DNA of 64,000 nucleotides from Panorpa germanica (GCA_963678705.1 OY783213.1:16930451-16994450), one strand, 5' to 3'. Positions 1 to 15,252 are shown, counted from the first letter of the stretch. The notes: generated by a model from the letters alone, not told the origin. Translations and numbers: made by a program.

Positions 1-3000
1 ATTCAAACTGCGATTTTTATCCCGATTTTTATAACCTTTAAAAATTTGATAAAAAATCAATTTTTTGTTTTGACAAATAAAAGATGTACTCGAACGTAGT
101 TTTTTATGCTGATTACAAAAATGAAATCCATTTTTAAATATCTCTATTATTTATGCTTAAACATGTCAATATCTCGAAAACCGGGACACCTAAAAAAAAA
201 CAATTTGCAGATTTGAAATCAGCGTAAAAAAGTACGTTAATAACCATGCTAAAATTAACAAATCAAAAGTTGAATTTTTATGAAATTAACAAGAGTATAA
301 CCTTTAAAAATTTGATAAAAAATCAATTTTTTGTTTTGACAAATAAAAGATGTACTCGAACGTAGATTTTTATGCTAATTACAAAAATGAAATCCATTTT
401 TAAATATCTCTATTATTTATGCTTAAACATGTCAATATCTCGAAAACCGGGACACCTAAAAAAAAACAATTTGCAGATTTGAAATCAGCGTAAAAAAGTA
501 CGTTAATAACCATTCTAAAATTAACAAAATCAAAAGTTGAATTTTTATGAAATTAACAAGAGTATAACCTTTAAAAATTTGATAAAAAATCAATTTTTTG
601 TTTTTACAAATAAAAGATGTACTCTAACGTACTTTTTTATGCTGATTTTAAAAATGAAAATCAATTTTAAATATCCCTAATACTTACTATATTTAGAAAC
701 TAAAAAGAGAACAACTAATAAGAATTTTGCAGCCGTACTTAGTGCACCCCGTTTTATGAAATTCAAACTGCGATTTTTATGAAATTAACAAGAGTATAAC
801 CTTTAAAAATTTGATAAAAAATCAATTTTTTGTTTTGACAAATAAAAGATGTACTCGAACGTAGTTTTTTATGCTGATTACAAAAATGAAATCCATTTTT
901 AAATATCTCTATTATTTGTGCTTAAACATGTCAATATCTCGAAAACCGGGACACCTAAAAAAAAACAATTTGCAGATTTGAAATCAGCGTAAAAAAGTAC
1001 GTTAATAACCATGCTAAAATTAACAAAATCAAAAGTTGAATTTTTAGGAAATTATTAAGAGTATAACCTTTAAAAATTTGATAAAAAATCAATTTTTTGT
1101 TTTGACATATAAAAGATGTATTCTAACGTACTTTTTTATGCTGATTTAGAAAATGAAAATCAATTTTAAATATCCCTAATACTTACTATATTTAGAAACT
1201 AAAAAGAGAACAACTAATAAGAAATTTGCAGCCGTACTTAGTGCACCCCGTTTTATGAAATTCAAACTGCGATTTTTATGAAATTAACAAGAGTATAACT
1301 TAAATAACCTTTAAAAATTTGATAAAAAATCAATTTTTTGTTTTGACAAATAAAAGATGTACTCGAACGTAGTTTTTTATGCTGATTACAAAAATGAAAT
1401 CCATTTTTAAATATCTCTATTATTTGTGCTTAAACATGTCAATATCTCGAAAACCGGGACACCTAAAAAAAAACAATTTGCAGATTTGAAATCAGCGTAA
1501 AATAGTACGTTAATAACCATGCTAAAATTAACAAAATCAAAAGTTGAATTTTTAGGAAAGTATTAAGAGTATATAACCTTTAAAAATTTGATAAAAAATA
1601 AATTTTTTGTTCTGACATATAAAAGATGTATTCTAACGTACTTTTTTATGCTGATTTTAAAAATGAAAATCAATTTTAAATATCCCTAATACTTACTATA
1701 TTTAGAAACTAAAAAGAGAACAACTAATAAGAAATTTGCAGCCGTACTTAGTGCACCCCGTTTTATGAAATTCAAACTGCGATTTTTATGAAATTAACAA
1801 GAGTATAACCTTTAAAAATTTGATAAAAAATTAATTTTTTGTTTTGACAAATAAAAGATGTACTCGAACGTAGTTTTTTATGCTGATTACAAAAATGAAA
1901 TCCATTTTTAAATATCTCTATTATTTATGCCTAAACATGTCAATATCTCGAAAACCGGGACACCTAGAAAAAAACAATTTGCAGATTTGAAATCAGCGTG
2001 AAAAAGTACGTTAATAACCATTCTAAAAGTAACAAAATCAAAAGTTGAATTTTTAGGAAATTAACAAGAGTATAACCTTTAAAAATTTGATAAAAATCAA
2101 TTTTTTGTTTTGACATATAAAAGATGTATTCTAACGTACTTTTTTATGCTGATTTTAAAAATGAAAATCAATTTTAAATATCCCTAATACTTACTATATT
2201 TAGAAACTAAAAAGAGAACAACTAATAAGAAATTTGCAGCCGTACTTAGTGCACCCCGTTTTATGAAATTCAAACTGCGATTTTTATGAAATTAACAAGA
2301 GTATAACCTTTAAAAATTTGATAAAAAATTAATTTTTTGTTTTGACAAATAAAAGATGTACTCGAACGTGGTTTTTTATGCTGATTACAAAAATGAAATC
2401 CATTTTTAAATATCTCTATTATTCATGCCTAATCATGTCGATATCTCGAAAACCGGGACACCTAGAAAAAAACAAATGGCAGATTTGAAATCAGCGTAAA
2501 AAAGTACGTTAATAACCATTCTAAAATTAACAAAATCAAAAGTTGAATTTTTATGAAATTAACAAGAGTATAACCTTTGAAAATTTGATAAAAAATCAAT
2601 TTTTTGTTTTTACAAATAAAAGATGTATTCTAACGTACTTTTTTATGCTGATTTTAAAAATGAAAATCAATTTTAAATATCCCTAATACTTACTATATTT
2701 AGAAACTAAAAAGAGAACAACTAATAAGAATTTTGCAGCCGTACTTAGTGCACCCCGTTTTATGAAATTCAAACTGCGATTTTTATGAAATTAACAAGAG
2801 TATAACCTTTAAAAATTTGATAAAAAATCAATTTCTTGTTTTGACAAATAAAAGATGTACTCGAACGTAGTTTTTTATGCTGATTACAAAAATGAAATCC
2901 ATTTTTAAATACCTCTATTATTTATGCCTAAACATGTCAATATCTCGAAAACCGGGACACCTAGAAAAAAACAATTTGCAGATTTGAAATCAGCGTGAAA

Positions 3001-6000
3001 AAGTACGTTAATAACCATTCTAAAATAAACAAAATCAAAAGCTGAATTTTTAGGAAATTAACAAGAGTATAACCTTTAAAAATTTGATAAAAAATCAATT
3101 TTTTGTTTTGACAAATAAAAGATGTATTCTAACGTACTTTTTTATGTTGATTTTAAAAATGAAAATCAATTTTAAATATTACTAATACTTACTATATTTA
3201 GAAACTAAAAAGAGAACAACTAATAAGAAATTTGCAGCTGTACTTAGTGCACCCCGTTTTATGAAATTCAAACTGCGATTTTTATGAAATTAACAAGAGT
3301 ATAACCTTTAAAAATTTGATAAAAAATCAATTTTTTGTTTTGACAAATAAAAGATGTACTCGAACGTAGTTTTTTATGCTGATTACAAAAATGAAATCCA
3401 TTTTTAAATATCTCTATTATTTGTGCTTAAACATGTCAATATCTCGAAAACCGGGAGACCTAAAAAAAAACAATTTGCAGATTTGAAATCAGCGTAAAAA
3501 AGTACGTTAATAACCATGCTAAAATTAACAAAATCAAAAGTTGAATTTTTAGGAAATTATTAAGAGTATAACCTTTAAAAATTTGATAAAAAATCAATTT
3601 TTTGTTTTGACATATAAAAGATGTACTCTAACGTACTTTTTTATGCTGATTTTAAAAATGAAAATCAATTTTAAATATCCCTAATACTTACTATATTTAG
3701 AAACTAAAAAGAGAACAACTAATGAGAATTTTGCAGCCGTACTTAGTGCACCCCGTTTTATGAAATTCAAACTGCGATTTTTATGAAATTAACAAGAGTA
3801 TAACCTTTAAAAATTTGATAAAAAATCAATTTTTTGTTTTGACAAATAAAAGATGTACTCGAACGTAGTTTTTTATGCTGATTACAAAAATGAAATCCAT
3901 TTTTAAATATCTCTATTATTTATGCTTAAACATGTCAATATCTCGAAAACCGGGACACCTAAAAAAAAACAATTTGCAGATTTGAAATCAGCGTAAAAAA
4001 GTACGTTAATAACCATGCTAAAATTAACAAAATCAAAAGTTGAATTTTTATGAAATTAACAAGAGTATAACCTTTAAAAATTTGATAAAAAATCAATTTT
4101 TTGTTTTGACAAATAAAAGATGTACTCGAACGTAGATTTTTATGCTAATTACAAAAATGAAATCCATTTTTAAATATCTCTATTATTTATGCTTAAACAT
4201 GTCAATATCTCGAAAACCGGGACACCTAAAAAAAAACAATTTGCAGATTTGAAATCAGCGTAAAAAAGTACGTTAATAACCATTCTAAAATTAACAAAAT
4301 CAAAAGTTGAATTTTTATGAAATTAACAAGAGTATAACCTTTAAAAATTTGATAAAAAATCAATTTTTTGTTTTTACAAATAAAAGATGTACTCTAACGT
4401 ACTTTTTTATGCTGATTTTAAAAATGAAAATCAATTTTAAATATCCCTAATACTTACTATATTTAGAAACTAAAAAGAGAACAACTAATAAGAATTTTGC
4501 AGCCGTACTTAGTGCACCCCGTTTTATGAAATTCAAACTGCGATTTTTATGAAATTAACAAGAGTATAACCTTTAAAAATTTGATAAAAAATCAATTTTT
4601 TGTTTTGACAAATAAAAGATGTACTCGAACGTAGTTTTTTATGCTGATTACAAAAATGAAATCCATTTTTAAATATCTCTATTATTTGTGCTTAAACATG
4701 TCAATATCTCGAAAACCGGGACACCTAAAAAAAAACAATTTGCAGATTTGAAATCAGCGTAAAAAAGTACGTTAATAACCATGCTAAAATTAACAAAATC
4801 AAAAGTTGAATTTTTAGGAAATTATTAAGAGTATAACCTTTAAAAATTTGATAAAAAATCAATTTTTTGTTTTGACATATAAAAGATGTATTCTAACGTA
4901 CTTTTTTATGCTGATTTAGAAAATGAAAATCAATTTTAAATATCCCTAATACTTACTATATTTAGAAACTAAAAAGAGAACAACTAATAAGAAATTTGCA
5001 GCCGTACTTACTGCACCCCGTTTTATAAAATTCAAACTGCGATTTTTATGAAATTAACAAGAGTATAACCTTTAAAAATTTGATAAAAAATTAATTTTTT
5101 GTTTTGACAAATAAAAGATGTACTCGAACGTAGTTTTTTATGCTGATTACAAAAATGAAATCCATTTTTAAATATCTCTATTATTTATGCTTAAACATGT
5201 CAATATCTCGAAAACCGGGACACCTAAAAAAAAACAATTTGCAGATTTGAAATGAGCGTAAAAAAGTACGTTAATAACCATGCTAAAATTAACAAAATCA
5301 AAAGTTGAATTTTTAGGAAATTATTAAGAGTATAACCTTTAAAAATTTGTTAAAAAATCAATTTTTTGTTTTGACATATAAAAGATGTATTCTAACGTAC
5401 TTTTTTATGCTGATTTTAAAAATGAAAATCAATTTTAAATATCCCTAATACTTACTATATTTAGAAACTAAAAAGAGAACAACTAATAAGAAATTTGCAG
5501 CCGTACTTAGTGCACCCCGTTTTATGAAATTCAAACTGCGATTTTTATGAAATTAACAAGAGTATAAACCTTTAAAAATTTGATAAAAAATTAATTTTTT
5601 GTTTTGACAAATAAAAGATGTACTCGAACGTAGTTTTTTATGCTGATTACAAAAATGAAATCCATTTTTAAATACCTCTATTATTTATGCCTAAACATGT
5701 CAATATCTCGAAAACCGGGACACCTAGAAAAAAACAATTTGCAGATTTGAAATCAGCGTGAAAAAGTACGTTAATAACCATTCTAAAATAAACAAAATCA
5801 AAAGCTGAATTTTTAGGAAATTAACAAGAGTATAACCTTTAAAAATTTGATAAAAAATCAATTTTTTGTTTTGACAAATAAAAGATGTACTCGAACGTAG
5901 TTCTTTATGCTGATTACAAAAATGAAATCCATTTTTAAATATCTCTATTATTTGTGCTTAAACATGTCAATATCTCGAAAACCGGGAGACCTAAAAAAAA

Positions 6001-9000
6001 ACAATTTGCAGATTTGAAATCAGCGTAAAAAAGTACGTTAATAACCATGCTAAAATTAACAAAATCAAAAGTTGAATTTTTAGGAAATTATTAAGAGTAT
6101 AACCTTTAAAAATTTGATAAAAAATCAATTTTTTGTTTTGACATATAAAAGATGTACTCTAACGTACTTTTTTATGCTGATTTTAAAAATGAAAATCAAT
6201 TTTAAATATCCCTAATACTTACTATATTTAGAAACTAAAAAGAGAACAACTAATGAGAATTTTGCAGCCGTACTTAGTGCACCCCGTTTTATGAAATTCA
6301 AACTGCGATTTTTATCCCGATTTTTATAACCTTTAAAAATTTGATAAAAAATCAATTTTTTGTTTTGACAAATAAAAGATGTACTCGAACGTAGTTTTTT
6401 ATGCTGATTACAAAAATGAAATCCATTTTTAAATATCTCTATTATTTATGCTTAAACATGTCAATATCTCGAAAACCGGGACACCTAAAAAAAAACAATT
6501 TGCAGATTTGAAATCAGCGTAAAAAAGTACGTTAATAACCATGCTAAAATTAACAAATCAAAAGTTGAATTTTTATGAAATTAACAAGAGTATAACCTTT
6601 AAAAATTTGATAAAAAATCAATTTTTTGTTTTGACAAATAAAAGATGTACTCGAACGTAGATTTTTATGCTAATTACAAAAATGAAATCCATTTTTAAAT
6701 ATCTCTATTATTTATGCTTAAACATGTCAATATCTCGAAAACCGGGACACCTAAAAAAAAACAATTTGCAGATTTGAAATCAGCGTAAAAAAGTACGTTA
6801 ATAACCATTCTAAAATTAACAAAATCAAAAGTTGAATTTTTATGAAATTAACAAGAGTATAACCTTTAAAAATTTGATAAAAAATCAATTTTTTGTTTTT
6901 ACAAATAAAAGATGTACTCTAACGTACTTTTTTATGCTGATTTTAAAAATGAAAATCAATTTTAAATATCCCTAATACTTACTATATTTAGAAACTAAAA
7001 AGAGAACAACTAATAAGAATTTTGCAGCCGTACTTAGTGCACCCCGTTTTATGAAATTCAAACTGCGATTTTTATGAAATTAACAAGAGTATAACCTTTA
7101 AAAATTTGATAAAAAATCAATTTTTTGTTTTGACAAATAAAAGATGTACTCGAACGTAGTTTTTTATGCTGATTACAAAAATGAAATCCATTTTTAAATA
7201 TCTCTATTATTTGTGCTTAAACATGTCAATATCTCGAAAACCGGGACACCTAAAAAAAAACAATTTGCAGATTTGAAATCAGCGTAAAAAAGTACGTTAA
7301 TAACCATGCTAAAATTAACAAAATCAAAAGTTGAATTTTTAGGAAATTATTAAGAGTATAACCTTTAAAAATTTGATAAAAAATCAATTTTTTGTTTTGA
7401 CATATAAAAGATGTATTCTAACGTACTTTTTTATGCTGATTTAGAAAATGAAAATCAATTTTAAATATCCCTAATACTTACTATATTTAGAAACTAAAAA
7501 GAGAACAACTAATAAGAAATTTGCAGCCGTACTTAGTGCACCCCGTTTTATGAAATTCAAACTGCGATTTTTATGAAATTAACAAGAGTATAACTTAAAT
7601 AACCTTTAAAAATTTGATAAAAAATTAATTTTTTGTTTTGACAAATAAAAGATGTACTCGAACGTAGTTTTTTATGCTGATTACAAAAATGAAATCCATT
7701 TTTAAATATCTCTATTATTTATGCCTAAACATGTCAATATCTCGAAAACCGGGACACCTAGAAAAAAACAAATTGCAGATTTGAAATCAGCGTAAAAAAG
7801 TACGTTAATAACCATTCTAAAATTAACAAAATCAAAAGTTGAATTTTTATGAAATTAACAAGAGTATAACCTTTGAAAATTTGATAAAAAATCAATTTTT
7901 TGTTTTTACAAATAAAAGATGTATTCTAACGTACTTTTTTATGCTGATTTTAAAAATGAAAATCAATTTTAAATATCCCTAATACTTACTATATTTAGAA
8001 ACTAAAAAGAGAACAACTAATAAGAATTTTGCAGCCGTACTTAGTGCACCCTGTTTTATGAAATTCAAACTGCGATTTTTATGAAATTAACAAGAGTATA
8101 ACCTTTAAAAATTTGATAAAAAATCAATTTCTTGTTTTGACAAATAAAAGATGTACTCGAACGTAGTTTTTTATGCTGATTACAAAAATGAAATCCATTT
8201 TTAAATATCTCTATTATTTATGCTTAAACATGTCAATATCTCGAAAACCGGGACACCTAAAAAAAAACAATTTGCAGATTTGAAATCAGCGTAAAAAAGT
8301 ACGTTAATAACCATTCTAAAATTAACAAAATCAAAAGTTGAATTTTTATGAAATTAACAAGAGTATAACCTTTAAAAATTTGATAAAAAATCAATTTTTT
8401 GTTTTTACAAATAAAAGATGTACTCTAACGTACTTTTTTATGCTGATTTTAAAAATGAAAATCAATTTTAAATATCCCTAATACTTACTATATTTAGAAA
8501 CTAAAAAGAGAACAACTAATAAGAATTTTGCAGCTGTACTTAGTGCACCCCGTTTTATGAAATTCAAACTGCGATTTTTATGAAATTAACAAGAGTATAA
8601 CCTTTAAAAATTTGATAAAAAATCAATTTTTTGTTTTGACAAATAAAAGATGTACTCGAACGTAGTTTTTTATGCTGATTACAAAAATGAAATCCATTTT
8701 TAAATATCTCTATTATTTGTGCTTAAACATGTCAATATCTCGAAAACCGGGACACCTAAAAAAAAACAATTTGCAGATTTGAAATCAGCGTAAAAAAGTA
8801 CGTTAATAACCATGCTAAAATTAACAAAATCAAAAGTTGAATTTTTAGGAAATTATTAAGAGTATAACCTTTAAAAATTTGATAAAAAATCAATTTTTTG
8901 TTTTGACATATAAAAGATGTATTCTAACGTACTTTTTTATGCTGATTTAGAAAATGAAAATCAATTTTAAATATCCCTAATACTTACTATATTTAGAAAC

Positions 9001-12000
9001 TAAAAAGAGAACAACTAATAAGAATTTTGCAGCCGTACTTAGTGCACCCCGTTTTATGAAATTCAAACTGCGATTTTTATGAAATTAACAAGAGTATAAC
9101 CTTTAAAAATTTGATAAAAAATCAATTTCTTGTTTTGACAAATAAAAGATGTACTCGAACGTAGTTTTTTATGCTGATTACAAAAATGAAATCCATTTTT
9201 AAATATCTCTATTATTTATGCTTAAACATGTCAATATCTCGAAAACCGGGACACCTAAAAAAAAACAATTTGCAGATTTGAAATGAGCGTAAAAAAGTAC
9301 GTTAATAACCATGCTAAAATTAACAAAATCAAAAGTTAAATTTTTAGGAAATTATTAAGAGTATAACCTTTAAAAATTTGTTAAAAAATCAATTTTTTGT
9401 TTTGACATATAAAAGATGTATTCTAACGTACTTTTTTATGCTGATTTTAAAAATGAAAATCAATTTTAAATATCCCTAATACTTACTATATTTAGAAACT
9501 AAAAAGAGAACAACTAATAAGAAATTTGCAGCCGTACTTAGTGCACCCCGTTTTATGAAATTCAAACTGCGATTTTTATGAAATTAACAAGAGTATAAAC
9601 CTTTAAAAATTTGATAAAAAATTAATTTTTTGTTTTGACAAATAAAAGATGTACTCGAACGTAGTTTTTTATGCTGATTACAAAAATGAAATCCATTTTT
9701 AAATACCTCTATTATTTATGCCTAAACATGTCAATATCTCGAAAACCGGGACACCTAGAAAAAAACAATTTGCAGATTTGAAATCAGCGTAAAAAAGTAC
9801 GTTAATAACCATGCTAAAATTAACAAAATCAAAAGTTGAATTTTTATGAAATTAACAAGAGTATATATAACCTTTAAAAATTTGATAAAAAATCAATTTT
9901 TTGTTTTGACAAATAAAAGATGTACTCGAACGTAGATTTTTATGCTAATTACAAAAATGAAATCCATTTTTAAATATCTCTATTATTTATGCTTAAACAT
10001 GTCAATATCTCGAAAACCGGGACACCTAAAAAAAAACAATTTGCAGATTTGAAATCAGCGTAAAAAAGTACGTTAATAACCATTCTAAAATTAACAAAAT
10101 CAAAAGTTGAATTTTTATGAAATTAACAAGAGTATAACCTTTAAAAATTTGATAAAAAATCAATTTTTTGTTTTTACAAATAAAAGATGTACTCTAACGT
10201 ACTTTTTTATGCTGATTTTAAAAATGAAAATCAATTTTAAATATCCCTAATACTTACTATATTTAGAAACTAAAAAGAGAACAACTAATAAGAATTTTGC
10301 AGCCGTACTTAGTGCACCCCGTTTTATGAAATTCAAACTGCGATTTTTATGAAATTAACAAGAGTATAACCTTTAAAAATTTGATAAAAAATCAATTTTT
10401 TGTTTTTACAAATAAAAGATGTATTCTAACGTACTTTTTTATGCTGATTTTAAAAATGAACATCAATTTTAAATATCCCTAATACTTACTATATTTAGAA
10501 ACTAAAAAGAGAACAACTAATAAGAATTTTGCAGCCGTACTTAGTGCACCCCGTTTTATGAAATTCAAACTGCGATTTTTATGAAATTAACAAGAGTATA
10601 ACCTTTAAAAATTTGATAAAAAATCAATTTTTTGTTTTGACAAATAGAAGATGTACTCGAACGTAGTTTTTTATGCTGATTACAAAAATGAAATCCATTT
10701 TTAAATATCTCTATTATTTGTGCTTAAACATGTCAATATCTCGAAAACCGGGACACCTAAAAAAAAACAATTTGCAGATTTGAAATCAGCGTAAAAAAGT
10801 ACGTTAATAACCATGCTAAAATTAACAAAATTAAAAGTTGAATTTTTAGGAAATTATTAAGAGTATAACCTTTAAAAATTTGATAAAAAATCAATTTTTT
10901 GTTTTGACATATAAAAGATGTATTCTAACGTACTTTTTTATGCTGATTTAGAAAATGAAAATCAATTTTAAATATCCCTAATACTTACTATATTTAGAAA
11001 CTAAAAAGAGAACAACTAATAAGAAATTTGCAGCCGTACTTAGTGCACCCCGTTTTATGAAATTCAAACTGCGATTTTTATGAAATTAACAAGAGTATAA
11101 CCTTTAAAAATTTGATAAAATATTAATTTTTTGTTTTGACAAATAAAAGATGTATTCGAACGTAGTTTTTTATGCTGATTACAAAAATGAAATCCATTTT
11201 TAAATATCTCTATTATTTATGCCTAATCATGTCGATATCTCGAAAACCGGGACACCTAGAAAAAAACAAATTGCAGATTTGAAATCAGCGTAAAAAAGTA
11301 CGTTAATAACCATTCTAAAATTAACAAAATCAAAAGTTGAATTTTTATGAAATTAACAAGAGTATAACCTTTAAAAATTTGATAAAAAATCAATTTTTTG
11401 TTTTTACAAATAAAAGATGTACTCTAACGTACTTTTTTATGCTGATTTTAAAAATGAAAATCAATTTTAAATATCCCTAATACTTACTATATTTAGAAAC
11501 TAAAAAGAGAACAACTAATAAGAATTTTGCAGCCGTACTTAGTGCACCCCGTTTTATGAAATTCAAACTGCGATTTTTATGAAATTAACAAGAGTATAAC
11601 CTTTAAAAATTTGATAAAAAATTAATTTTTTGTTTTGACAAATAAAAGATGTACTCGAACGTAGTTTTTTATGCTGATTACAAAAATGAAATCCATTTTT
11701 AAATATCTCTATTATTTGTGCTTAAACATGTCAATATCTCGAAAACCGGGACACCTAAAAAAAAACAATTTGCAGATTTGAAATCAGCGTAAAAAAGTAC
11801 GTTAATAACCATGCTAAAATTAACAAAATCAAAAGTTGAATTTTTAGGAAATTATTAAGAGTATAACCTTTAAAAATTTGATAAAAAATCAATTTTTTGT
11901 TTTGACATATAAAAGATGTATTCTAACGTACTTTTTTATGCTGATTTTAAAAATGAAAATCAATTTTAAATATCCCTAATACTTACTATATTTAGAAACT

Positions 12001-13463
12001 AAAAAGAGAACAACTAATAAGAATTTTGCAGCCGTACTTAGTGCACCCCGTTTTATGAAATTCAAACTGCGATTTTTATGAAATTAACAAGAGTATAACC
12101 TTTAAAAATTTGATAAAAAATTAATTTTTTGTTTTGACAAATAAAAGATGTACTCGAACGTAGTTTTTTATGCTGATTACAAAAATGAAATCCATTTTTA
12201 AATATCTCTATTATTTATGCCTAAACATGTCAATATCTCGAAAACCGGGACACCTAGAAAAAAACAATTTGCAGATTTGAAATCAGCGTGAAAAAGTACG
12301 TTAATAACCATTCTAAAATTAACAAAATCAAAAGCTGAATTTTTAGGAAATTAACAAGAGTATATAACCTTTAAAAATTTGATAAAAAATCAATTTTTTG
12401 TTTTTATAAATAAAAGATGTAGTCTAACGTACTTATTTATGCTGATTTTAAAAATGAAAATCAATTTTAAATATCCCTAATACTTACTATATTTAGAAAC
12501 TAAAAAGAGAACAACTAATAAGAATTTTGCAGCCGTACTTAGTGCACCCCGTTTTATGAAATTCAAACTGCGATTTTTATGAAATTAACAAGAGAAAACC
12601 TTTAAAAATTTGATAAAAAATTAATTTTTTGTTTTGACTAATAAAAGATGTATTCTAACGTACTTTTTTATGTTGATTTTAAAAATGAAAATCAATTTTA
12701 AATATTACTAATACTTACTATATTTAGAAACTAAAAAGACAACAACTAATAAGAAATTTGCAGCCGTACTTAGTGCACCCCGTTTTATGAAATTCAAACT
12801 GCGATTTTTATGAAATTAACAAGAGTATAACCTTTAAAAATTTGATAAAAAATCAATTTTTTGTTTTGACAAATAAAAGATGTACTCGAACGTAGTTTTT
12901 TATGCTGATTACAAAAATGAAATCCATTTTTAAATATCTCTATTATTTATGCCTAAACATGTCAATATCTCGAAAACCGGGACACCTAGAAAAAAACAAT
13001 TTGCAGATTTGAAATCAGCGTAAAAAAGTACGTTAACAACCATTCTAAAATTAACAAAATCAAAAGTTGAATTTTTAGGAAATTAACAATAGTATAACCT
13101 TTAAAAATTTGATAAAAAATCAATTTTTTGTTTTGACAAATAAAAGATGTATTCTAACGTACTTTTTTATGCTGATTTTAAAAATGAAAATCAATTTTAA
13201 ATATCCCTAATACTTACTATATTTAGAAACTAAAAAGAGAACAACTAATAAGAATTTTGCAGCCGTACTTAGTGCACCCCGTTTTATTAAATTCAAGCTG
13301 CGATTTTTATGAAATTAACAAGAGTATAACCTTTAAAAATTTGATTAAAAATTAATTTTTTGTTTTGACAAATAAAAGATGTATTCTAACGTACTTTTTT
13401 ATGCTGATTTTTAAAATGAAAATCAATTTTAAATATTACTAATACTTACTATATTTAGAAACT
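1..13463. repeat. Satellite array of alternating A (about 267 bp) and B (about 232 bp) monomers
   Basis: I located 54 monomer starts by the phrase aacctttaaaaatttgat, the first at 33 and the last (truncated) at 13328. A and B share roughly their first 140 bp and their last 25 bp. A is marked by atctcgaaaaccggga and B by cagccgtacttagtgcaccc. Most units alternate as a 499-bp AB dimer. AA pairs occur at 33/299, 4069, 5834, 6594 and 9869, and BB pairs at 10368, 12597 and 13328. Monomers differ from one another by only a few substitutions. There is no ORF above 60 codons. The array stops abruptly inside a B unit at 13463 and runs off the left edge, so its full size is unknown. An array of this kind is typical of heterochromatin or pericentromeric DNA, but it lies only 7 kb from a developmental gene. 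Confidence 0.97.
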
Positions 13464-13480
13464 GCATGGCCGCACGTCCC

Positions 13481-13553
13481 CCATCAGCCATCAACCATCA
13501 AGCATCAAGCATCGAGCAATATGCCATTGCAGTTGCAGTTGCAGTTGCTGTTG
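13481..13553. repeat. Simple tandem repeats at the satellite boundary
   Basis: Directly after the array come an imperfect catcaag/catcaac repeat (13481-13517) and a gcagtt hexamer repeat (13526-13553). The 70-codon ORF across them translates as an Ala-Val run and is a by-product of the repeats, not a gene. Confidence 0.8.
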
Positions 13554-15083
13554 AGAGGATGCAACATTCAGGCATTCCCAGCGCAATGAAGTTACTCCTG
13601 AGAAACGCAGACGTGAGTTCCACTACTGAAGACACGATCCAGTCGGGGTGTTACTGTGAAAACCAGAAATTTGGATAAATCTCTGATTTACCAGCAGAAG
13701 TATATTACTATCTTGCACCGTGCGTAAAGCACCTTTAGGACGTTTCAAAGAAAATCTAACTTTATCTTATAAATTTCATCACGATTTATTTATTAAAGTC
13801 TTTTATACCTATGCAGAAAAGTTTCAATTTCTCTGCGGTACCAAATGTTTATATTTTGAATGTATCTCATACTGCGGCCTGGATTTTACAGTAACATTTA
13901 TTTGGTATTCACCAAGAACCAAACAACTGGCTCTCTGGAGGATCATAAAAGTCATTTCACGAACAATGAATGCAAGGTGATGGTGATGGTAATAGTGACG
14001 AAGATGTGGTACCTTTGTAATAACCTTAAGTTATGATGTAACAATCATACTCAACAAATATTGTTACAGACTGATTTTAATTTATGTCCAAAGGGCCATG
14101 GCATACATTGTCAGCTATAAATGTATAATCAGTTTACTTTATTGGTTTATGAACTGTTTACGACTGAGAAAGAGAAAATGCTCGACTCAAGGGCAATAAA
14201 TTATAATGTTTTAAATAAACACAAATACCATTGTGACTAGATATAAAGGAATTGAGTATTCGTGAAATTAAAACTAGATTGAATTGAATTTGGGGTTGAA
14301 TTAACAATTACAGACTACCTTCATATACTGCTACGGGCTCAAACTTTTTCGGGTAACACTATCAAAAATTAGAAAAAGATACAATCAACATTTTGTCTAA
14401 AAATAAAAATTAATAAATCGTTTTAGTCGTTTAGTAGAAGCAGGTTCGTTGTTGCTACTGTCGCCGCAGTCTCAATGAATGATACTATGTACGAGGTACC
14501 AGAATGTTTCATATGTATGGACGTATGCAGTGAGGAACAAACGGGGCGGTAAAAGTACTTCCTCTTCTATTTCACCTAATAGAGTAAAAGCTGTGGAAAA
14601 ATATACACCGGCTCGCTCTTTAAAATTTCTGCGAATGCCCATGCCATGTATAATTATACATTTATCTATATATTAATTTAACAAATCTGATGAATTTTTT
14701 ACAATTAACACTGGTACATAACAATTTGAACTAATATATTAAATTATGAGTCGAGTATCATGTGCATAGCACCTTTCATGTACCGAGTGATGCTGCGTCC
14801 CGTTAGGACCGATCAAATCATATAAGACGGCATCATCTGCTTAAAGCACTGGCGCTCAAATTTGGTTGTTTAAGAATACAATTAAATCGTTTAAAACTGT
14901 TGTATACATATACAAATGAGTTTAGATAAAATAACATTTTTATAAAAGAAATAATTTATAGAAAATATAGTTTACATATAAAATATCATCCCTTAATTCG
15001 CTACCCTCCTCCCTTTTGCAACGTAAGCGCAGAAACAGAACTGCCAATCAACAAACAGTCACCAATAGTTACTACCCAGGACG
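13554..15083. other. Intergenic, no gene seen
   Basis: AT-rich sequence with only short, compositionally random ORFs. I see no splice-linked coding pattern, RNA gene or repeat family that I recognise. Confidence 0.6.
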
Positions 15084-15252
15084 CATTTTGCAGTCACTTT
15101 GACATCATATTGAAGATGCGTATGATTTTTTGTTATGAAAGAGTTCATTTACAGTTCAGTTGGCTTTATCGGCAATCACTTCAGTTGGCAAATGGCGAAA
15201 CCACTCCACCTGTCGGAATACAAATGAAGATAAAGTTGTGCGAACTACAAAA
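15084..15252 (+). repeat. Dispersed repeat family, copy a
   Basis: The core reads cattttgcagtcactttgac, then catcatattgaagatgcg, and later atggcgaaac and tgtcggaatacaaatgaaga. The same ordered blocks recur at 53003 (plus), and parts recur at 16110, 39868 and 45839 (minus). This defines a family with at least five copies in this window. It is non-coding and SINE- or MITE-like. Confidence 0.75.

Noticed and set aside
1-13463. CENP-B-box-like motif in monomer A (tctcgaaaaccggga)
   Set aside because: It resembles the box, but the spacing between TCG and CGGG is two bases too short, so it does not match the consensus.
1-13463. CRISPR-like array
   Set aside because: Direct repeats of 230-270 bp with no short unique spacers, in an insect genome: satellite DNA, not CRISPR.
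13466-13678. 70-codon ORF after the satellite
   Set aside because: Coding content arises from gcagtt and catcaag simple repeats; no homologous domain and no start or splice context.
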